Shown here: piece by piece, positions 1-6,484 of the stretch
How the letters are laid out: the number at the start of each line of letters is the position of its first letter
How positions within the stretch are numbered: position 1 is the stretch's first letter
Assembly: GCA_030619415.1 (NCBI GenBank)
Contig: JAUXBM010000059.1
Coordinates: 1-8,641, forward strand
Direction: 5' to 3'
Source of the DNA: Chlorobiota bacterium
GTDB lineage: Bacteria > Bacteroidota > Bacteroidia > Bacteroidales > F082
Length of the DNA stretch: 8,641 nucleotides
Made by a program: the position numbers and the translations under genes
The notes under the pieces: generated by a model
Database searches by the model: none
Told to the model about the DNA's origin: nothing
Seen by the model: the letters and a program-made list of their open reading frames with translations, nothing else

Positions 1-911
1 ACAGTAGAATTTCCTGTACTTCCACCGCCGCTGCCATTTACTGTTCTTCCGCTACCAACCACATAAGTATCATTGGATTTATGATCTCCTGACCCTGCAC
101 CACCCCGTGCTTTTGGCACAGTTGTTCCACCGGTTCCCGAACCCCTGTGTCCGTTATAAACTGATGAGCCGGCATACTCAGGATAATAGCCTCCGCCACC
201 ACCATAATAGCCGCCGTAACCACCGTAACCGCCATAACCACCACCGTAACCATAGCCACCGCCGTATCCGCCATAACCACCGCCGTAATATCCATTCATA
301 TAACCATTCATGTAGCCCGCATTGTAACCGGCCCCGTATCCGCCACCATAAAAGGGATCGTACATGCCATATCCGGGATAACCGTAACCGTAACTGGGAT
401 AGCCATATCCCATCGACATACCATATCCCATTCCAAAACCCAATCCGACAGTCCAGTTTGAACTTCCACAGTTGCATCCGGAATTGGTATTGTATCCATC
501 ATAATAATCGAAATCAGTATTTTCCGAATCTTCTCCAAACCGGTTTATCCTGCTCTCGTAAGTATCATTATAATATTCATCAATGAATTGATTGTCTCCA
601 TCGGCATCTGTTCCTTCAACCGTAGTTGCTATATCATTGCTGGTAGCAGCAGCTGCAATTCCTCCTGGATAATCGCTACCCACATTTTCCGTTCCTGATT
701 GTGGTGTATCATTTCCTTTGGTATTTTTCCCGGTCGAATAGTTTTGTGCGCTTTTTTGGAAATCATCCCAATTGTATTCTCCTGAATTTGCTGTTTTCTT
801 GGTATAATAAACATCATCCTGGGGGAGATCGGAAACAGCGGAACACGACACAAGGAAACTAACTACGATCAGGTAGATTATCCATTGCAAATATTTTTTT
901 TGTGCATTCAT
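1..911 (-). CDS. Gly/Tyr-rich lipoprotein, partial (C-terminus beyond window)
   Basis: Reading the minus strand from the ATG at 911 gives 303 codons with no stop, so the gene leaves the window at base 1. Residues 1-22 form a lipoprotein signal peptide (basic Lys5-Lys6, hydrophobic core, lipobox LVSC with Cys23). Ser at +2 after the cysteine is compatible with outer membrane sorting. Residues 24-150 are a polar, Asp/Asn/Thr-rich, probably disordered linker with a DDVYY motif at 32-36 and a Cys-Asn-Cys pair at 146-148. Residues 156-243 are almost entirely Gly and Tyr with some Met, Asn and Pro; residues 244-303 are Gly/Ser/Thr-rich. It is divergent from proS. I do not recognise a named family and assign no function; a surface-exposed or self-associating structural role is only a guess from composition. 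Other open frames across this stretch, on both strands, are by-products of its repetitive codons. Confidence 0.85.
   Translation of the reverse strand, partial: MNAQKKYLQWIIYLIVVSFLVSCSAVSDLPQDDVYYTKKTANSGEYNWDDFQKSAQNYSTGKNTKGNDTPQSGTENVGSDYPGGIAAAATSNDIATTVEGTDADGDNQFIDEYYNDTYESRINRFGEDSENTDFDYYDGYNTNSGCNCGSSNWTVGLGFGMGYGMSMGYGYPSYGYGYPGYGMYDPFYGGGYGAGYNAGYMNGYMNGYYGGGYGGYGGGYGYGGGYGGYGGYGGYYGGGGGYYPEYAGSSVYNGHRGSGTGGTTVPKARGGAGSGDHKSNDTYVVGSGRTVNGSGGGSTGNST
183..446 (-). repeat. Low-complexity Gly/Tyr-coding repeat inside the lipoprotein gene
   Basis: This stretch codes for residues 156-243 of the lipoprotein. By hand count about 42 of 88 residues are Gly and 26 are Tyr, arranged as GY, GGY and GGGY units, most regular in the part nearest base 183. 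Synonymous codons vary (ggt, ggc, gga; tat, tac), so the DNA repeat is imperfect although the peptide repeat is strong. That argues for selection on the protein composition rather than a recent DNA expansion. Confidence 0.85.
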
Positions 912-922
912 TGTTGGGGTAA

Positions 923-952
923 TTGCTGGTTACTAAACATTGTCTATTTTTG
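923..952 (+). promoter_or_regulatory. Predicted promoter of proS
   Basis: TTG (923-925), a 19-base spacer and TATTTTTG (945-952) fit the Bacteroidota sigma-ABfr pattern TTTG/TTG, 19-21 bases, TAnnTTTG, with an exact -7 match. The predicted start near 958 leaves about 35 bases of leader before the proS ATG. The leader has no purine-rich Shine-Dalgarno sequence, only the AT-rich context usual before Bacteroidota start codons. Confidence 0.5.
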
Positions 953-968
953 CTCATCCTGAAAATTA

Positions 969-1001
969 CAAATATTATACCAAAGTAAAATAATGGCCAA
1001 A
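969..1001 (-). promoter_or_regulatory. Predicted promoter of the Gly/Tyr-rich lipoprotein gene
   Basis: On the minus strand a TTTG (998-1001, inside the first codons of proS) is followed after 21 bases by AATATTTG (969-976), one mismatch from the Bacteroidota -7 consensus TAnnTTTG. Transcription would start near 963 and leave a leader of about 50 bases. This is a consensus match by eye; no start site is known. Confidence 0.4.
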
Positions 1002-2462
1002 GAATTAACAACACGAGAAGAGAATTATTCACAATGGTACAACGATCTTGTTATTAAAGCCGACCTGGCCGAAAATTCAGCAGTAAGGGGATCGATGGTA
1101 ATAAAACCTTATGGTTACGCCATTTGGGAAAAAATGCAGGCGGCTCTTGACACAATGTTTAAGGAAACAGGACACCAAAATGCCTATTTTCCACTTTTCA
1201 TACCGAAATCGTTCTTTAGTAAAGAGGCGTCACATGTTGAGGGATTTGCAAAAGAATGTGCAGTAGTTACACACTATCGATTAAAAAATGACGGCAAAGG
1301 TGGTGTGATTGTAGATGAAGATGCTAAACTGGAAGAAGAGTTGATCGTAAGGCCAACTTCTGAGGCCATTATATGGGATACTTACCGAAAATGGATTCAG
1401 TCGTACCGCGATTTACCACTTCTCATTAACCAATGGGCGAATGTTGTTCGATGGGAAATGAGAACAAGGTTGTTCCTGAGGACATCAGAATTTTTATGGC
1501 AGGAAGGCCATACCGCACATAGCACAAAAGATGAAGCCATAAAGGAAGCCGAATTAATTTTAGATATTTATGGAAAATTTGCTGAAGAATGGATTGGAGT
1601 TCCCGTTCTAAAAGGGATCAAATCACCCAACGAAAGATTTGCCGGCGCTAATGAAACCTATTGTATAGAAGCTTTAATGCAGGACGGAAAGGCGCTACAA
1701 TGTGGCACATCGCATTTTCTTGGTCAAAACTTCGCAAAAGCGTTTGATGTAAAATATCTTACCAAAGAGAACAAACTGGAATACGTATGGGCCACTTCCT
1801 GGGGCGTTTCCACACGTTTGATGGGGGCATTGGTAATGGCACATTCTGATGATAGCGGCCTGGTTTTACCTCCCAAACTTGCGCCTATTCAGGTGGTCAT
1901 TGTACCCATTTACAGAAAACCTGAACAACTTGAAGCAATCAGGGAAAAAGTTGATGGAATTACCAAGGAATTAAAAACAAAAAATATTTCGGTAAAATTT
2001 GATGACCGCGATACTTACAAACCCGGGTATAAATTTGCTGAGTGGGAGTTAAAAGGTGTTCCGATACGCCTGGCAATTGGACCCCGTGACCTTGAAAATG
2101 GCACCATCGAAATAGCAAGACGGGATACCCTGGAAAAAGAAGTACTGCAAATGGCTGATATCGCTGAGAAAATAGATCATTTGTTGGTAAAAATCCAGGA
2201 CAACATCTATCAGAAAGCCCTTGCATTCAGAGATGAAAATACATTTTATGCAGATACCTGGGACGAATTCAAGGACCGTGTCGAAAAAGGTGGTTTTGTC
2301 TTGGCTCACTGGGATGAGACTCCTGAAACTGAAGTAAAGATTAAAGATGAAACCAAAGCAAGCATCAGGCTTATCCCAATTGATGGCAAACAGGAAGAGG
2401 GTAAATGTATTTTTTCGGGAGCCCCATCAAAACAGAGAGTTGTGTTTGCCAGGGCATATTAG
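993..2462 (+). CDS. proS: Prolyl-tRNA synthetase, archaeal/eukaryote-like type
   Basis: This cytoplasmic class II synthetase activates proline with ATP and charges tRNA-Pro. The 489-residue length, absence of the INS editing insertion and a C-terminal extra domain ending in Tyr place it in the archaeal/eukaryote-like (ProS type 3) group. Visible landmarks: RPTSE at 120-124; motif 2 from RWE 153-155 through [11 protein letters not shown] 166-176; the proline/ATP pocket segment [16 protein letters not shown] at 236-251; motif 3 region [20 protein letters not shown] at 271-290 followed by PPKLAP; anticodon-binding domain from about 299 to 400, with GPRDL inside it; and a C-terminal domain ending FARAY. 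The zinc-type C-terminal domain of this group can bind metal through four Cys, but here only Cys472 is left, so it is probably metal-free. The ATG start gives the expected MAKE-type N-terminus. A 7-bp repeat array begins immediately after the TAG stop. Identification is secure. Confidence 0.98.
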   Translation: MAKELTTREENYSQWYNDLVIKADLAENSAVRGSMVIKPYGYAIWEKMQAALDTMFKETGHQNAYFPLFIPKSFFSKEASHVEGFAKECAVVTHYRLKNDGKGGVIVDEDAKLEEELIVRPTSEAIIWDTYRKWIQSYRDLPLLINQWANVVRWEMRTRLFLRTSEFLWQEGHTAHSTKDEAIKEAELILDIYGKFAEEWIGVPVLKGIKSPNERFAGANETYCIEALMQDGKALQCGTSHFLGQNFAKAFDVKYLTKENKLEYVWATSWGVSTRLMGALVMAHSDDSGLVLPPKLAPIQVVIVPIYRKPEQLEAIREKVDGITKELKTKNISVKFDDRDTYKPGYKFAEWELKGVPIRLAIGPRDLENGTIEIARRDTLEKEVLQMADIAEKIDHLLVKIQDNIYQKALAFRDENTFYADTWDEFKDRVEKGGFVLAHWDETPETEVKIKDETKASIRLIPIDGKQEEGKCIFSGAPSKQRVVFARAY

Positions 2463-2525
2463 AGTCTCGGGGTTGGAGTCTCGGGTTTCGAGTCTTGGGA
2501 CTTGGGTCTTAGGTCTTGGGTCTTA
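2463..2525 (+). repeat. Tandem heptamer array, nine units, directly after proS
   Basis: Nine consecutive 7-base units in perfect register: AGTCTCG, GGGTTGG, AGTCTCG, GGTTTCG, AGTCTTG, GGACTTG, GGTCTTA, GGTCTTG, GGTCTTA. The working consensus is RGTYTYG. The array starts on the first base after the proS TAG and ends 13 bases before the GTG of the next gene, filling most of that gap. The same unit recurs after mazG at 8503-8544. Internal pairing (AGTC with GACT around 2491-2502) is too short to call a terminator. Confidence 0.85.
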
Positions 2526-2538
2526 ATTACACTAACCT

Positions 2539-3684
2539 GTGAAAAAGCAAATTCTGATTATCATTATCGCAGCCTTGTTAATCAAGCTTTTCTATTTTGG
2601 ATTTGCGATTGTTGTTTACCAGTATTCAGACAATCGGGGATTTAAACCTGATTACGAAGGGTTCATCAGTACCCTGAAGAAAAATGATGCATACTGGTAC
2701 ACTAAGATTGCCATAAATGGTTATCCGAAGATTGAAAATAAAGATGATCTTGGTTACCACGACGGGAAAGATTTCAAACAAAGTGTATGGGCGTTTTTTC
2801 CGGCTTACCCTTTAACAGTCCGGCTGTTTAGCAAAATACCGGGAATTGACCTGAATATCGCTTTTCTGCTTGTATCGGTTTTATCCTCTGTTTTGGGGTT
2901 TATTGCATTTTACCTCTTTCTGAAGGTTTACCTGAATGATAAAGAAAAAGCGTTGTTTTATACTATAGTGCTCATGACACTTCCCTTCCATTTCTATTTC
3001 TCCATGTTTTACACTGAAGCCCTGTTCTTTTTCATGATGATCAGTAGCTTCCTTGCTGTTTTTAAAAAGAAATACTTAATAATGTCGCTTGTGTTAATTC
3101 CGCTTACCTTAATCAGGCCAAATGGAATCATACTTATTATGCCACTTTACCTGTTTATGCTGGAAAATGAAAATTTACTGAAGAAATACAAATTTGACTG
3201 GAAAGGTATTTTTAACAAGCGGAACATAAATCACTCACTTTATTTTCTTACCGGACCGGTTGTTTTTGTGATTTATGGGTTTTACCAACAGTACATGACC
3301 AATGAATTTTTTGCCTTCAGTATAGCACAACAGGGATGGTACAGGGATTTCATGTTTCCGTTATTGTCTTTTTTCCGGCAAGGCGATCCAGCCATTCAAT
3401 TCAATTCTGTCTACACAATCTTTATCATATTGGTTGCCGCATTTTCATGGAAGAAATTTCCACTGAGTTTGAATATGCTGATCTGGATCAATCTGCTGTT
3501 ACCGCTAACTTCAGGTTCGGTAATGTCGATGCAACGCTTTATTATTGTTATCTTCCCTATCACAATGATTTTTGGCGGATGGTTGTATAAATCGAATTAC
3601 AGGTATGCAGCTGTTACTGGATTATTTTTATTACAATTAGCCACCTACTATTTCTGGTTAACCGGTCATCCAATAAGCTACTGA
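2539..3684 (+). CDS. Polytopic membrane glycosyltransferase, PIG-V (GPI mannosyltransferase 2)-like
   Basis: 381 residues with many hydrophobic segments (roughly 3-27, 106-131, 138-150, 159-174, 178-206, 234-250, 291-303, 311-325, 333-349, 357-374), consistent with a GT-C-fold transferase that uses a polyprenyl-phosphate sugar. The first large loop carries an Asp-containing motif, NDAYWYTKIAINGYP at 49-63, then WAFFPAYPL at 84-92, followed by FYTEALFFF at 157-165, RPNG at 193-196 and a late Arg-Phe (333-334) ahead of FP. This order matches the PIG-V/GT76-like family, whose eukaryotic member adds the second mannose to GPI. The bacterial donor and acceptor cannot be read from sequence. The start is GTG: an in-frame TAA lies two codons upstream (2533-2535) and the next Met is only at residue 146. 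It may be read through from proS, since no promoter is evident in the gap. It converges with the sulfatase-clan gene 50 bases downstream. Another GT-C family is the main alternative. Confidence 0.75.
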   Translation: MKKQILIIIIAALLIKLFYFGFAIVVYQYSDNRGFKPDYEGFISTLKKNDAYWYTKIAINGYPKIENKDDLGYHDGKDFKQSVWAFFPAYPLTVRLFSKIPGIDLNIAFLLVSVLSSVLGFIAFYLFLKVYLNDKEKALFYTIVLMTLPFHFYFSMFYTEALFFFMMISSFLAVFKKKYLIMSLVLIPLTLIRPNGIILIMPLYLFMLENENLLKKYKFDWKGIFNKRNINHSLYFLTGPVVFVIYGFYQQYMTNEFFAFSIAQQGWYRDFMFPLLSFFRQGDPAIQFNSVYTIFIILVAAFSWKKFPLSLNMLIWINLLLPLTSGSVMSMQRFIIVIFPITMIFGGWLYKSNYRYAAVTGLFLLQLATYYFWLTGHPISY

Positions 3685-3734
3685 TTTGTTTTTATTTTGC
3701 TAGATGGGGGTCCCAATGAGGAAACCAGGACCAA

Positions 3735-5597
3735 TCAATATTCCAGGAATTCCCTGAACAAAACCTGGATATACGCCTCTCCTTCCTTGCGGAAAGAATC
3801 CATCTTTCTTCGTGGGACATCGGTATGTAAAACCATTGGTACAACCACCGTATACTCAAGGAACATTTCCGGCCGTTTCCAGCCAAATCCATCATTTATT
3901 TCGAGGTAAGCAAATTGAGGTGAATACGGATTGAACATGTTCTTACTCCAGAAAAACTGTTCGTCATCCAGGTTTAACTGTTTGAGAATTGTGCTTGTTA
4001 AATCCATGTTTGATGACAGGTGATTACTTTTTACATTCACATATTGTTTGTCCAAAGCACCACCAAAAAACAGAAGCGGGATATGCCGGAACCTGAAACT
4101 CCACCACTGGTAATTGTTATAAGACGGGTGCGAATGGTCTGAAAGCACAATGAACAAGGTATTATCATACCACGGTTTTTCTTTTACGCTCCTAAAAAAA
4201 TCTCCCAAGTATTTATCTGTGTACCATGCTGAATTCACATATTTATTTTCAAGATCAATCCAATCAATGGGCCGCTCACCAGGCTGGTCATAAGGCGAAT
4301 GTGAGCTGAGTGTTAATGCAGCAGTAAAAAAAGGTTCAGGCTGATCTCCTATTTCTTCCAGCATTTTCTCAAATAATCCTTCGTCATGAACACCCAATTT
4401 CCCTTTGACGGCACTGTTATCAAAATCAGTTTCTTCAACCAGGCGGTCAAATTGATTATAAATCAGATACGATTTGATGTTGCCATAAGTCAAATCACCT
4501 CCAAAGAAAAAGGAAGAATAATAACCTTCATCTTTCAATGTTTTTATTAAACTTGGCAATGCTTCATATTTACCGGGATGGTCTGTCAGTGTGGTTAGCG
4601 GTAATGCCGGAAGGCCTGACAAGAGGCTTGCCAACGCTTGTTGTGACCTGTTTCCGGTTGAATAAAATTCAGTAAAAAGCAGACCCTCTTTTTCCAGCTC
4701 ATGAAATTGTGGTGTGATTCCGGGTGAACCACCCAATGATTCGATAAGGTCACCAGACCAGCTCTCGAGAAGGATAATAACAATATTAGGCCTTTCTCGG
4801 TTGAGGATACGAATGGTTGTATCTTTTTCAGTTTCATGTATCTTCCGAACAATGCCAAGCGCCTCATATTCCGGCATAAAATGAAAAATATTCTTTTCCT
4901 CAATCTGGTAATAATCGATAATATTGAAAGCAATATTGTAACCTGAATTAACTGCGACCTGATTTAAAATATCATGTTTTGAAAAATAGCTTCGACTAAC
5001 CGTAATAGGAATCTGACCAAAACCACCCCTAAGACTCAAAACCAAAAGTCCCGGAACCAATATCATAAACAAGATCTTGCCTGTGATTTTTTCTTTCAGG
5101 TTATAATTTGGTGGGCGGTAAAAATACTTCTGATAGGTCAAAAAGAAGATGACAATCTGTAAGAGGATGAGCATGAAAAAAAATACAAGATCCCAGTTTG
5201 GAACTGATTTTACTATTTCACCAGGATGTTGAAGATAAACCAACGCCTTATAGGTAAGTTTTGTTTTCCACTCCTTGTACAGCCCTAGTTCAGCCACGCT
5301 GATTATGATGTAAACCAATAAAACAAATACGGTATAGATTTTATTGAGAATATTTGCCCAGTTAACTTTTCCAAAGCTTTGAATTACCAGCAGTAAAAAT
5401 GGAAGAATCAGAATATATGATGTTGTTGATAAATCCAGCTTCAGCGCAAAGTAAAAAGTGCTTAATACCTCTCCGAAACGAATTTCCTCAACTTTTAATT
5501 GCTGATAATAATAGGAAAAGAATATAGCCCTCTGTACAGCAAAAAATAGCATCCAGAAAATAAGTTGTCTGAAAAGAGAAAGAAACTGTTTCATCAT
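3735..5597 (-). CDS. LtaS/MdoB-type membrane sulfatase-clan enzyme (phospho-head-group transferase-like)
   Basis: 620 residues: an N-terminal membrane domain with about five hydrophobic segments (12-28, 58-75, 86-105, 136-154, 173-190), a linker and a periplasmic alkaline-phosphatase-clan catalytic domain from about 268. Catalytic landmarks: RPNIVIILLESWSG at 269-282 with the metal-binding Glu278; NRSQQALASLLSGLP at 316-330, where Ser318 sits at the nucleophile position (Thr in LtaS); LSSHSPY at 430-436; and SDHSH at 486-490 with metal ligands Asp487 and His488. Relatives move glycerol-phosphate or similar groups from phospholipid to lipoteichoic acid, periplasmic glucan or other envelope glycans. 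In a Gram-negative Bacteroidota LTA is not expected, so the acceptor is unknown. Two Met codons (1 and 2) can start it. It is the last of three minus-strand genes, 79 bases after the DUF2807 gene, with its own -7-like element. Fold assignment is secure; substrate is not. Confidence 0.85.
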   Translation of the reverse strand: MMKQFLSLFRQLIFWMLFFAVQRAIFFSYYYQQLKVEEIRFGEVLSTFYFALKLDLSTTSYILILPFLLLVIQSFGKVNWANILNKIYTVFVLLVYIIISVAELGLYKEWKTKLTYKALVYLQHPGEIVKSVPNWDLVFFFMLILLQIVIFFLTYQKYFYRPPNYNLKEKITGKILFMILVPGLLVLSLRGGFGQIPITVSRSYFSKHDILNQVAVNSGYNIAFNIIDYYQIEEKNIFHFMPEYEALGIVRKIHETEKDTTIRILNRERPNIVIILLESWSGDLIESLGGSPGITPQFHELEKEGLLFTEFYSTGNRSQQALASLLSGLPALPLTTLTDHPGKYEALPSLIKTLKDEGYYSSFFFGGDLTYGNIKSYLIYNQFDRLVEETDFDNSAVKGKLGVHDEGLFEKMLEEIGDQPEPFFTAALTLSSHSPYDQPGERPIDWIDLENKYVNSAWYTDKYLGDFFRSVKEKPWYDNTLFIVLSDHSHPSYNNYQWWSFRFRHIPLLFFGGALDKQYVNVKSNHLSSNMDLTSTILKQLNLDDEQFFWSKNMFNPYSPQFAYLEINDGFGWKRPEMFLEYTVVVPMVLHTDVPRRKMDSFRKEGEAYIQVLFREFLEY

Positions 5598-5610
5598 TTT
5601 AAGGCTGCTG

Positions 5611-5618
5611 CAAATTTA
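5611..5618 (-). promoter_or_regulatory. Possible -7 element of the LtaS-like gene
   Basis: The minus strand reads TAAATTTG, an exact match to TAnnTTTG, 13 bases before the ATG at 5597. I find no TTTG or TTG at the proper distance upstream (the nearest TTG gives only a 10-base spacer), so the promoter is half supported. If real, it would allow expression of this gene apart from the two upstream ones, with a very short leader. Confidence 0.3.
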
Positions 5619-5676
5619 GTATTTCAATCAACTTAATTTGTGGCTGATCAATCATCCTGTGAGTTTTTGAAAATAT

Positions 5677-6447
5677 CTAATTTGAAATGCGGATTAATTT
5701 ACCTTCTCCGATAAGATTGGAATTTATAGTTGGATTTCCCTTGTAATATACATTTCCCAATCCTTTTATCTCCACATTTAAAAGGGTGGTTGCCCAGATA
5801 TACATATTGTTACTTCCCCAATTTCTCATATAAATATGACCTGACTCAAATTCACGGACATCAATTTTTCCGGCACCCAATTGGTAATAAAAATTTATCT
5901 TACTAATTCCTCTTAACACAATATCTGCAGTGCCATAATGCAGATTTACCCAGCACATTTCTGTTTGAAGTGTAAGGTCAATTTTCCCCGCACCTTCCCA
6001 AACATTTATTTTCAGGCTATCCAGCCGAATTGTATCCCGGTTGGTAACATGGCCTATCGATCGGTATTCTAAATTATCCATTCGTATAAAATCAAGGTAA
6101 ACGTTTATTGGCTTATCATAGCTCCTTACCCAGTTACAACTGTTATCATTTCGAATAACCAACACACTGTCGGATGTAATCTCAGTGATGATCTTTTTCA
6201 TCAAATTCCCGCCTGCTTCCAATACAAGTTTGTGTTGACCCGACTGCTTAAGAATAAGATTAATATTATCGTAAAGTTCGATGCTATGAAAATAGCCGAT
6301 TTCCCTTTCCTCCTTTGAAATATCACCGGTGCTTGTAAAACAATCCACCACAGAGCTTTTCTGACAAGAGAAAAAAGTCATCAGCACAAGCAGCAAAACC
6401 ACTATTTGAAGTAAAATAAATGAAGAATATTTTGTTTTATAAATCAT
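5677..6447 (-). CDS. Lipoprotein with DUF2807 (GIN/head) domain
   Basis: 256 residues. Residues 1-27 are a lipoprotein signal peptide: a long hydrophobic core (about 9-25) and FFSC with Cys28 as the lipidated residue. From about 36 the protein has the pattern of Bacteroidota DUF2807 proteins: GDISKEEREIGYFHSIELYD near 41-60, then regular short strands with recurring Gly-Ala-Gly-Lys-Ile-Asp (twice) and Tyr/Asn/Gly turns, suggesting a right-handed beta-helix-like fold. Known members are common in this phylum and mostly of undefined function; some are annotated as putative auto-transporter adhesins without experimental support. It begins 37 bases after the stop of the PagL-like gene on the same strand with no clear promoter between them, so the two are likely co-transcribed. 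I would place it in the outer membrane or periplasm. Confidence 0.85.
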   Translation of the reverse strand: MIYKTKYSSFILLQIVVLLLVLMTFFSCQKSSVVDCFTSTGDISKEEREIGYFHSIELYDNINLILKQSGQHKLVLEAGGNLMKKIITEITSDSVLVIRNDNSCNWVRSYDKPINVYLDFIRMDNLEYRSIGHVTNRDTIRLDSLKINVWEGAGKIDLTLQTEMCWVNLHYGTADIVLRGISKINFYYQLGAGKIDVREFESGHIYMRNWGSNNMYIWATTLLNVEIKGLGNVYYKGNPTINSNLIGEGKLIRISN

Positions 6448-6484
6448 GCAACACGTTCTCTTTTTATTTCAATCCCTATTATCT

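Noticed and set aside
107..586. 159-codon plus-strand open frame rich in His, Arg and Asn, with further minus-strand frames at 38-295, 178-477 and 308-538
   Set aside because: These are alternate readings of the repetitive Gly/Tyr codons of the lipoprotein, whose own frame has a signal peptide, a lipobox and no stop across 911 bases.
2463..2525. The heptamer array as a CRISPR array or a rho-independent terminator
   Set aside because: Units are 7 bases with no spacers. The only internal stem is about 4 bp (2491-2502) and no T-run follows it.
3685..3734. Bidirectional terminator in the convergent gap (GGTCC/GGACC pairing near 3709-3732)
   Set aside because: The stem is 5 bp with a long loop and has no T-tract on either strand in the right place. 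The T-rich stretch near 3686-3699 has no hairpin before it.
4595..4933. 112-codon minus-strand open frame within the LtaS-like gene
   Set aside because: It is out of frame with a gene whose catalytic motifs are intact on both sides, and its composition shows no recognisable protein.
6448..6484. Independent promoter for the DUF2807 lipoprotein
   Set aside because: No TAnnTTTG match is present in the 37-base gap, so co-transcription with the PagL-like gene is simpler.
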